From: a bacterium
GTDB taxonomy: Bacteria > Vulcanimicrobiota > Xenobia > Xenobiales > Xenobiaceae
Length of the DNA: 46,817 nucleotides
Reading direction: 5' to 3'
NCBI GenBank assembly: GCA_022839105.1
Contig: JALHDH010000049.1
Span: forward strand, 1-46,817
This document shows, in pieces, positions 25,509 to 32,934 of this stretch (its first letter is position 1; each line of letters starts with the position of its first letter). A program made the position numbers and the translations under genes. Below the pieces are notes generated by a model, which had not been told where the DNA came from, searched no databases, and saw only the letters and a list, made by a program, of their open reading frames with translations.

Positions 25509-27773
25509 TTGCACCGCGAAGAGTTGTTGCGTCGCCTGGATCGCGCGGGTCTGGTGGATTACCAGCGGGCCCTGGCTGCCCTGCAGGACCGCGCCCATAC
25601 CGGAAAGACGGCCGAAGAGGCCCTGGTTTCGGCGGGTCTGGTCAGCGAGATCACCTTGACCCGGTTGGTGGCTGACTCCTATCGGATCCCGTTCCTGAGC
25701 CTGGCGGACCGCTACGTGGCTCCGGAGATCGCCCGCCTGGTTCCTCGGGATGTGGCCGAGAACTATGCCCTGCTGCCCATCGAACGCGAGGGGGAGACCC
25801 TCACCCTGGCCATGGCCGACCCGATGGACCTCATGGCCGAGGATCTGGTCCGCTTCATGACCTCTTGCCAGATCCGGCGGGTCATGGTGCCCAGGAGCGA
25901 ACTGCTCCAGGCGCTCTCGGCCGCCTATGACGGAGGTTCCTGGCCCCTGGGCAGCTCCGAGGACTCCGGTTCCTCGCAGGTCGAGCTTCGGGGGGAAGGA
26001 GCCCTGGAGACGGTGGGGCCGGGCCTGGCCACCGCCTTGATCCTGGAAGGCCTGCGTGAGGGAGCCGGCGCCCTTCACTTCGAACCTCGCGAATCGGGAC
26101 TTTCGGTGCGCTTCCGCATCGACGGTCGCCTGCAGAAGTCCGTCGATCTGGGCTTGGAGCAGCGAGCCGCAGTGCTGGCGGAGCTGCGGCGATTGACCGA
26201 TTTCGTCGCTGCCGACGGCTCGGCCCCACGCCTGGGCCGCTGCCAGATCCGCACCCCGGAGGTCGAGGCCGAGCTGACCGTCTCCAGCGTGCCCTGCCTG
26301 CACGGGCACAAGGTGGTGCTGCGCCTGCTGGATCGCGCCCGCCAGGCCCCCAACCTGGAGAGATTGGGCTTCCTTCCCGAGACCTTCCGCCAGGTCGTCT
26401 CGCTCCTGGAGAGACCCTCCGGCTTGATCCTGGTCACCGGACCGGCCGGTTCGGGACGAACCTCGACCTCCTACGGGATGCTGCATCATCTCGGCCCCCA
26501 GGGCCGGAGCATCGTGGCCCTGGAGGATTCCTGGATGCCCGAGGTTCCCGGCATCACCTGCATTCCGGTCGGGACCGAGCCCGGCACCATGGATCTCAGG
26601 CAGGCCTTGGAGGGGGCCCTGTTGCAGGACCCCGACGTCCTGCTCCTGCGGGGTCTGCCCGACCGCGAGACGACGGATCTGGTCCTGCGGGCCGCCGGAG
26701 AGATGCTGGTGATCACGACCATGGGAGCCGAGGGGGCCCTGGCTGCCGTCCAGAGTCTTCAGCGGCTGGCCAGTTCACCCTGGCGGGCCGTCTCGACCCT
26801 CCTGGGCGTGGTGGCCCAGAGGCGGGTCCGGAGGCTCTGCGAGTCATGCCGGGAGGAAGCCCCCCCCGGAGAAGAATCGGAGTTCTCCCTGCCTCCCCAC
26901 CTGAAGCTCCCGGAGCGACGCTTCCTGGGGCGGGGCTGCCGGGCCTGTTCCTATTCGGGGTATCGCGACCGCGTCGGCCTCCAGGAGGTCCTGCTGGTCG
27001 GCGGGCGCTTGCGTCACCTTCTGTGGTCGGGTGCTTCCGAGCAGCGCCTGGTCGAGGCCGCCCTGGCGGAGGGCATGGTCCCTCTCACCGCCGATGGTCT
27101 GGCCAAGGTCGGCGTGGGTCTGACCAGCCTGGAGGAGGTCCTGCGGGCCCTGCCGCCGATCCCCGGGGGAGGGCGACTCTGCTCCACCTGTCGCCGCGAA
27201 CTGGCCGAGGATTTCCAGGTCTGCCCCTACTGCGATCCGGGGCTGGATCACCAGTGCCCCACCTGTCAACGTCCGGTCCAGGAGGACTGGCGGACCTGCC
27301 CCTTCTGCCGACGGGCGCTCCCGGGTGGATGGGAGGATCTGCCGGCGGCCCGGGAGGGCTCGCCTCCCGAGCTCCCGGCGCTTCCCGGCCTGCAGACGGT
27401 GCTGGTGGCGGATCACGACGCCTCGGTGCGCGCAGGCATCCTCGAGGCTCTGGAACGCTCCGGTTACCGGGTTCTGCTGGCGGATGACGGTCAGGACGCG
27501 GTCGATCTGATCGCCCAGGAATCGCCCGATCTGGTCCTGGCCGAGGCCCGGCTTCCCCGGGTGGATGGTCTGGAACTCTGCCGGCGGACCCGCCAGATGG
27601 GCCGCAACACCCCGATCCTGCTCCTGCACCCCCGACCCGACGCCGAGATCCGCCAGAAGATCCTGGATGCGGGAGGCGACGGGCTCTTGAGTCGGGCCGT
27701 CGGCACCACCGGGTGGGTTCGGGCCCTGGTGCGCGCGCTCGAGGAGCGGCCTGCGCGGCTCGAAGAGCCGTAG
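25509..27773 (+). CDS. GspE/PilB-derived pseudo-ATPase with zinc ribbons and pseudo-receiver domain
   Basis: A 754-residue fusion. Residues 1-140 are a GspE N-terminal (MshEN-like) domain and 165-500 a GspE/PilB ATPase fold. The Walker A is GPAGSGRTST with Arg317 in place of Lys. The Walker B region, LLQDPDVLLLRGLPDRET, has Arg381 where the catalytic Glu of GEIRDRET stands. The Asp box is altered and the His box is lost. A four-Cys zinc motif (444/447, 477/480) is kept as in PilB. Two added zinc ribbons follow (558/561 with 572/575, and 583/586 with 597/600). Residues 629-745 are a receiver domain with Glu679 at the phospho-Asp position. TTG 25509 has GGGAGGA seven bases upstream; ATG 25485 is an alternative. 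It probably does not hydrolyse ATP and is a regulatory or structural relative of PilB. Confidence 0.85.
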   Translation: MHREELLRRLDRAGLVDYQRALAALQDRAHTGKTAEEALVSAGLVSEITLTRLVADSYRIPFLSLADRYVAPEIARLVPRDVAENYALLPIEREGETLTLAMADPMDLMAEDLVRFMTSCQIRRVMVPRSELLQALSAAYDGGSWPLGSSEDSGSSQVELRGEGALETVGPGLATALILEGLREGAGALHFEPRESGLSVRFRIDGRLQKSVDLGLEQRAAVLAELRRLTDFVAADGSAPRLGRCQIRTPEVEAELTVSSVPCLHGHKVVLRLLDRARQAPNLERLGFLPETFRQVVSLLERPSGLILVTGPAGSGRTSTSYGMLHHLGPQGRSIVALEDSWMPEVPGITCIPVGTEPGTMDLRQALEGALLQDPDVLLLRGLPDRETTDLVLRAAGEMLVITTMGAEGALAAVQSLQRLASSPWRAVSTLLGVVAQRRVRRLCESCREEAPPGEESEFSLPPHLKLPERRFLGRGCRACSYSGYRDRVGLQEVLLVGGRLRHLLWSGASEQRLVEAALAEGMVPLTADGLAKVGVGLTSLEEVLRALPPIPGGGRLCSTCRRELAEDFQVCPYCDPGLDHQCPTCQRPVQEDWRTCPFCRRALPGGWEDLPAAREGSPPELPALPGLQTVLVADHDASVRAGILEALERSGYRVLLADDGQDAVDLIAQESPDLVLAEARLPRVDGLELCRRTRQMGRNTPILLLHPRPDAEIRQKILDAGGDGLLSRAVGTTGWVRALVRALEERPARLEEP

Positions 27774-27786
27774 GGCCGGGCCGGCC

Positions 27787-30204
27787 TCAGCGGCCGCCCT
27801 CGGAGAACTCCTGCAGGTCCTCGGCCATCCGCTCCAGGCGCTGCTGGACCTGACCGTTGACGGTGGTCCGTGCATAACGGCCATCGCTCCGGCGGCGTCC
27901 TGCCGGCATCCCGGTCAGGATCTCGATGCCCTCGTCGACGTGCCCGACGGCCCACAGGTGGAAGCGCCCTCGGGCCACCGCCTCCTGGACTTCCTGGCGG
28001 AGCATCAGGTGGGGGAGGTTGGCGCGGGGGATCACGACGCCCTGGCGGCGGTTGAGGCCCCGACTCCTGCAGACCTCGAAGAAGCCCTCGATCTTCTCGT
28101 TGACGCCTCCGATGGCCTGGACGTTCCCGAACTGATCCACCGAGCCGGTCACGGCCACGCCCTGACGGATCGGGATCCCGGCGAGGGCCGAGAGGATGGC
28201 GTAGACCTCGGTGGAGGACGCGGAATCCCCCTCCACCTCCTCGTAGGTCTGCTCGAAGCCGACCGAGATCGACACCGACAAGGGCGCCCGGTCCGCGAAG
28301 CGCCCGCTGAGGAAGCCTCCCAGGATCAGGACTCCCTTGGAGTGGATCTTGCCCGAGGTCTCGCACTCCCTCTCGATGTCGACGACGCCTTCCTTGCCCA
28401 GGCTGACGCGGGCGGTGATCCGCGAGGGGCGTCCGAACTCGTAGTCCCCCAGGTCCAGGACCGCCAGGCCGTTGACCTGGCCGACCGCCTCTCCGGTCAC
28501 CTCGATGCGCAGAACCGACTCGTCGATCATCTCCTGGATCTTGTCCTCGACCAGGTTGGTGCGGAAGCGCCTCTGGCGCAGGGTGTGCTGGATGTCGGCG
28601 GCGCAGACCCGCCTGCGGGAGTCCTTGGAGGCCCAGTAGGAGGCCTCGCGGGCCACGTCGGCGATCTCCATGAACTGCGTCGAGAGCCGGTCCTGGTGCT
28701 CGGCCAGTCGGGCGCCATGCTCGATCACCGCGGCCACCGCGCCGGCCTCGAAGGGCAGCAGGCCATCCTCCCTGGCCCGACCCGCCAGGAAGCGGGCGTA
28801 GAGGAGTTCGGTCTCGGGATTCCGCGCCATCTCGTCGTCGAAATCCGCCTTGATCTTGAAGAACTTGCGGAAGTCCTCGTCCAGGCTCAGCAACAGGTGG
28901 TACAGGTGATGCGAGCCGATCAGCACGATCTTGACCTGGACGGCCGGGGCCTGGGGCTTGAGGGTGGCCACCGGGATCAGCCGGAACTGCTCGCCCAGGT
29001 TCTCGACGCGGGCCTCCCCGCTGCGGATCATGCGCTTGAGGGCGTCCCAGGAGAAAGGGTTGCTCAGGACGTCCCGGGCCTGAAGGAGGAGATAGCCTCC
29101 GCTGGCCCGGTGGACGGCTCCGGAGCGGATCATGGTGAAGTCCGTGACCAGGTTGCTGTTGTGCGGACGATACTCGATCCCGCCGAAGAGGTTGTAGTAG
29201 GTCGGGTTGGTCTCGTAGACCACGGGAGCGCCACAGGAGTCCTCGTGGGTCACGAAGACGTTCAGGCGATAGCGGTCGACCGGCGAACCCGAGCGGCCGC
29301 GCAGGGTCATCGCCAGGAGACCGTGCTCCTCCCGCTCCTGGCGGAACTCGTCGAGGTGCTCGCAGAGATCCTCCTGGAGATCCCGAAGATGCTCCAGCAG
29401 GGCCGGGACCCGGGCGAAGCGCTCCGTCAGATCGCGCAACTGCCCATCCAGGAACTCCCGGGCCATCTCCTTTTCCAGTTCCCGCACCGCCCGCCGGGTC
29501 TCGGATTCCTGCCGGCGCAGCTCGTTGACGGCGCCGAGGATCTTCGTCTGCAGGATCTCCGAGCCCTCGGCCAGCTCCCGCCTGCGCTCCTCATCCAGAC
29601 GCGAGAACTGGTCGCGGCGCAGGGGCTCGCCGTCCACCAGGGGAACGGTGACCACCGCTCCTTCGGCAAACTGTACCTGGAAGTTGCGGCGTTCGGCCTC
29701 GGCCTGGACCTCTTCGAGGATCCGGTTGCGCTCGGCCTCGAAGCGCCCCAGCAATCCCTGGCGTCGGGTCTCGAAGGCCTGGCTCTCGAAGAGGGCCGGC
29801 AGCTCCTGGCGCAGGCGCTGCAACTGCTCGTCGAGGAGCCGGGCGGTGCTCCGGGCCGTCCCCGAGGGCAGCTCCAGACAACGGGGCTCATCGGGATTGC
29901 GGAAGTTGTAGAGATAAACCAGATCCGGGGGGACGGCCTCATCCAGGGCGCGAGCCCGCAACAAGGAGAGCGCCGTGCTCTGCCTGCCGGTTCCCGAGGG
30001 ACCGGCGATATAGACATTGAACCCGCCGGCCCGGGTGTCCAGGCCGAACTCCAGGGCGGCCATGGCGCGAGGCTGCCCGGCGGTGACCTCCAGGGGCTCG
30101 AGCTCGGAGGTGTCCTGGAAGGGGAGGCTCTCGACGAGGCAGCGACGGGCCAACTGCTCCACTCCCAGCAGGAGTCTTTCTTCGATCGGGGCTTTCTTGG
30201 CCAT
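27787..30204 (-). CDS. Lon-like ATP-dependent protease (AAA_32/LonC-type)
   Basis: An 805-residue protein of the Lon-related family that has an N-terminal ATPase with a large coiled-coil insertion (about residues 130-330) and a C-terminal Lon peptidase domain. The Walker A is GPSGTGRQS with Arg74 at the usual Lys position. The peptidase dyad is Ser661 in GDSAS and Lys704 in NEKIEGF, 43 residues apart as in E. coli Lon. It should degrade unfolded or specific cytoplasmic proteins. ATP dependence is less sure because of the altered P-loop. The SD is weak. The stop faces that of the GspE-like gene across only 13 bp, GC-rich and palindromic. Confidence 0.93.
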   Translation of the reverse strand: MAKKAPIEERLLLGVEQLARRCLVESLPFQDTSELEPLEVTAGQPRAMAALEFGLDTRAGGFNVYIAGPSGTGRQSTALSLLRARALDEAVPPDLVYLYNFRNPDEPRCLELPSGTARSTARLLDEQLQRLRQELPALFESQAFETRRQGLLGRFEAERNRILEEVQAEAERRNFQVQFAEGAVVTVPLVDGEPLRRDQFSRLDEERRRELAEGSEILQTKILGAVNELRRQESETRRAVRELEKEMAREFLDGQLRDLTERFARVPALLEHLRDLQEDLCEHLDEFRQEREEHGLLAMTLRGRSGSPVDRYRLNVFVTHEDSCGAPVVYETNPTYYNLFGGIEYRPHNSNLVTDFTMIRSGAVHRASGGYLLLQARDVLSNPFSWDALKRMIRSGEARVENLGEQFRLIPVATLKPQAPAVQVKIVLIGSHHLYHLLLSLDEDFRKFFKIKADFDDEMARNPETELLYARFLAGRAREDGLLPFEAGAVAAVIEHGARLAEHQDRLSTQFMEIADVAREASYWASKDSRRRVCAADIQHTLRQRRFRTNLVEDKIQEMIDESVLRIEVTGEAVGQVNGLAVLDLGDYEFGRPSRITARVSLGKEGVVDIERECETSGKIHSKGVLILGGFLSGRFADRAPLSVSISVGFEQTYEEVEGDSASSTEVYAILSALAGIPIRQGVAVTGSVDQFGNVQAIGGVNEKIEGFFEVCRSRGLNRRQGVVIPRANLPHLMLRQEVQEAVARGRFHLWAVGHVDEGIEILTGMPAGRRRSDGRYARTTVNGQVQQRLERMAEDLQEFSEGGR

Positions 30205-30348
30205 GGGGTCGACGGTTCTTCCTGCAAGGATGGCTGGGAAACTGTGAGCGGGACTTTGTGGCGGGTTGCCGGGATCCTGCCCTGACTTTCGTGGAGGAGC
30301 AGGAGCCTCGGGTTGAGAATGAGACCCAGAGCAGCGGCGGGAGGCGCC

Positions 30349-30744
30349 ATGGGATCCTCAAACCTTGATTACCGGGTCGAAGTCCACGGGAACTGCCAGG
30401 TCGTGATCCTGGTCGGCGAGGTCGACATCGCAGGGGTTCCGGCCCTGAAGAGCTTTGTCGAGGAGCAGATCGCCGACGGGACGATGGATCTGGTCTACGA
30501 TCTTTCGCGAGTCGACGCCATCGACTCCACGGGTCTGGGTTTCCTGGTGTGGTCTCGAAAGCGGGTGCGCGAACATTCCGGCCGGCTTCGCCTGGTGACG
30601 GATCGCCCCCAGGTCCAGAGGGTCCTGAAACTCACCGGCCTGGGCCGGCTCTTCGAGACCTACCTGACCCTCCAGGAAGCCCTGGAGGCCCCCTTGACGC
30701 AGGACACCGGCAACCCGGACTGCTATCCGCCCGAGCGGCGCTGA
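30349..30744 (+). CDS. STAS-domain anti-sigma factor antagonist
   Basis: A 131-residue protein of the SpoIIAA/RsbV class. The conserved DAIDSTGLGFL holds Ser60, the residue phosphorylated by cognate anti-sigma kinases. Such proteins release an alternative sigma factor by binding its anti-sigma partner. No RsbW/SpoIIAB-type kinase or PP2C phosphatase is in the window, so the partner is elsewhere. GGGAGG lies four bases before the ATG at 30349; an in-frame upstream ATG has no SD. The gene is 13 bp from the convergent broken folD. Confidence 0.92.
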   Translation: MGSSNLDYRVEVHGNCQVVILVGEVDIAGVPALKSFVEEQIADGTMDLVYDLSRVDAIDSTGLGFLVWSRKRVREHSGRLRLVTDRPQVQRVLKLTGLGRLFETYLTLQEALEAPLTQDTGNPDCYPPERR

Positions 30745-30757
30745 GAAGAACGGTCGA

Positions 30758-31574
30758 TCAGGCTTCTGGCCCGACCTGCCCGGCAGCCCGGACCAGGTTC
30801 TCGCAAAGCAGGATGGTGGTGATCGGGCCGATCCCGCCGGTAGACGGAGTCAGGGCCGAGGCGACCTCGCGGACGCCCTCGAAGTCCACGTCTCCCAGCA
30901 CCTTCCCCTCTCGGGTGAAGTTCATCCCCACATCCAGGACCACCGCCCCCGGCGACACCATGTCGGCCTGGATCAAGGGTGTGGTGGGCCAGGTCCCGGG
31001 TGCGGGAGTGGCAGATCGTCACCGTGGCATCCTGAGCCAGAAGCAGCAAGGCCAGAGGGCGCCCGACCACCGGACTGCGCCCGACCACCACGGTGTGGCG
31101 TCCTGCCACCGGGATCCCGTAGTGATGAAGGATCTCCAGGCAGGCTGCTGCGGTCGCCGGGACGAACCCGGCCCTTCCCGCCAGAAGCCTTCCCAGATGG
31201 ACCGGATGCAACCCCTCGACATCCTTGGCCGGCGGAATCCGATCCTGGGCCTCCAAACCCCGCCAGGATTCGGGCAGGGGGTTCTCCAGCAGGATTCCGT
31301 GCACCGCCGGGTCCTGGCCCAGCTCGTCCAGGGCCTCCAGGAGGTGGGTGCCGTCCCCCGAGGTGGGAAGCTCCAGGACCCGGGCCTCGAGACCGAGCCT
31401 CTCGCAGGCCCGAATCTTGGCCCGGGCGAAACGGGCCGAAGCCTCCTGTCCGGTGGCGTCCACGATGGCCATCCCGGGTACCACCCCGAGCGAGGCCAAC
31501 TCCCGCACTCGAGCCTGGACCCGGGACTCCACGGCCCTCACGACGGGCGCTCCCAGCAGGAGACGGGCCGACAT
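30758..31574 (-). pseudogene. folD: folD broken by a small deletion and frameshift
   Basis: FolD oxidises 5,10-methylene-THF and hydrolyses 5,10-methenyl-THF to 10-formyl-THF. The first frame starts at ATG 31574 and carries PAKDVEGLHPVHLGRL, VVVGRSPVVGRP and CHSRTRDLAHHT. About position 30980 it runs into sequence unrelated to FolD, while the next frame begins LIQADMVSPGAVVLDVGMNF and continues to a normal FolD C-terminus at 30758. Compared with E. coli FolD about 14 residues are missing at the join (strand and loop of the NADP site), so roughly 41 nt are lost with a frame change. Phe replaces the usual Tyr before the catalytic Lys. Either the gene is inactivated or the assembly lost a short segment. 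The ATG overlaps the upstream stop (TGATG). Confidence 0.8.
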
Positions 31575-32779
31575 CAGGAGCCGCCCGTGGTCTGACGGCC
31601 GCGGATCAGCACCAGCGGCGTCATCTCGCCGGCATTCCCCTGCGGATTCGGACGCAGGGCTTCCTCGACCTCCGCCTTGCGGGAGGGGTCGGAGAGGGCC
31701 AGAACGTCGACCTTCCCCAGATCGTTGGCGTCCACGATGGTGGCGTCGATCCCGGTGCGTTCCCGGATCTCGTCGACAACCTGCTGGGGGCGGGCCGGCG
31801 CGAGAACGACATGCTTGTCGAAGGGAGGCAGGGTGCCGGTGCAGTCGTCGATCACCGCGACCCGCCGCCCGGCGACCCGGTAGAAGTCGCCGCTGCGTCC
31901 CAGGACCCGGCCCACGAGCGCGGCCGCCGTGGCCAGCAGGATGCGGCAGGTGCCCACCTCGCGGAAGGCCATCTCCAGGGCGTAGACCGAAGAGAGCGAG
32001 GAGTTCATGCCGAAGATGCGGTTCAACCGGCAGGCCAGGTAGCGCGGGCGGATCTCTTCGCAGTAGGCCAGCCGCCCTTGCATGATGGCCACCGCGCTCT
32101 CGGCCAGGGCCACCATGTCTCCAGGGCGGGCGACCCCCTCCAGGTAGCGGGCGGTCACCGCCACCACATCCTCGCCCGGGCGCAGGAGATGGGTGCGCAG
32201 GGGAATCACGGGCGAGCCCTCGGGAACCGGCCGGATCTGGGGTTCCACGGGGACGGTGAACTCCTCGCCGGGGGGGACCTCCCGGAACTCGCCGGCATCC
32301 AGGACGATCTCCTCCCGGCAATACTGCAGCGGGGTCCGGCAATAGTACTTGTAGAGCACGTCCACCCGGAACTCTCCGAGTTCGGCGACGGCCTGGCGAG
32401 CCCCCTGCGGAGCCGTCAACCAGATCTCGATCTCCAGGGGCATCTCGGCACCCGCCGGGACGATGCTGGCCTCCCAGTAACCGTCGCGTCGGGGATGCGC
32501 CGGATCGATCAGCCGCAGGACGGGCTGCAGATCGCTGTAGCGCGGACCGGAGGGCTGCATGCGGGCCTCGGCGTCGATGACCAGGCCCTGCTGGGTGCCC
32601 GAGTTGCGAAAGGGCACGCGGAAGCGCAAGCGGGCGTGTTGCTCGTCCGGGTAGTCGACCCGCAGATCCTCGAGCTTCTCCTGGGCCAGGCGAACCCGGG
32701 CATCACCCAGTCGATTGAGGATCAGCTCGAACCCGGCCAGGGCCAGGGCGGGAATGGCCAACAAGGTGGTCCAGGACAT
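31574..32779 (-). CDS. Membrane-anchored protein with CofE/F420-0 gamma-glutamyl ligase-like domain
   Basis: A 401-residue protein. Residues 2-20 are a hydrophobic anchor, and about 30-180 a beta-rich region of unknown family. From about 190 the chain follows the CofE (PF01996) pattern: IPLRTHLLRPGED, GDMVALAESAVAIMQGR, the segment IRPRYLACRLNRIFG, then GRSGDFYRVAGRRVAVIDD and FDKHVVLAP. CofE adds glutamates to F420-0, but many CofE-like proteins occur in genomes without other F420 genes and their substrate is unknown. Here it precedes folD with overlapping stop and start, which hints at folate rather than F420 as the gamma-glutamylated partner; that is inference. GGAGA lies close to the ATG. 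Confidence 0.72.
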   Translation of the reverse strand: MSWTTLLAIPALALAGFELILNRLGDARVRLAQEKLEDLRVDYPDEQHARLRFRVPFRNSGTQQGLVIDAEARMQPSGPRYSDLQPVLRLIDPAHPRRDGYWEASIVPAGAEMPLEIEIWLTAPQGARQAVAELGEFRVDVLYKYYCRTPLQYCREEIVLDAGEFREVPPGEEFTVPVEPQIRPVPEGSPVIPLRTHLLRPGEDVVAVTARYLEGVARPGDMVALAESAVAIMQGRLAYCEEIRPRYLACRLNRIFGMNSSLSSVYALEMAFREVGTCRILLATAAALVGRVLGRSGDFYRVAGRRVAVIDDCTGTLPPFDKHVVLAPARPQQVVDEIRERTGIDATIVDANDLGKVDVLALSDPSRKAEVEEALRPNPQGNAGEMTPLVLIRGRQTTGGS

Positions 32780-32850
32780 GGAAGGGTCTCCTGCGAACAG
32801 CGGTCTTCGAACCCGAAAGGGTGGGCCGGGATCGGCAGGGAGTTTGGCGG

Positions 32851-32874
32851 GCCGGGGGAGAATCCTCCCCCGGC
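32851..32874. repeat. Perfect 10-bp GC hairpin in divergent gap
   Basis: GCCGGGGGAG-AATC-CTCCCCCGGC is a perfect 10-bp stem with a four-base loop between the CofE-like gene and the SHOCT-motif gene. It competes with a longer pairing of GGCGGGC (32846-32852) and GCCCGCC (32884-32890). As both flanking genes point away, it is a regulatory or cruciform element and not a terminator of either. Confidence 0.5.
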
Positions 32875-32934
32875 GAGCCCCCTGCCCGCCCGGCGTCTTG
32901 AGATGCCCGGAATCTACGGACCTGGCGGAGACCC

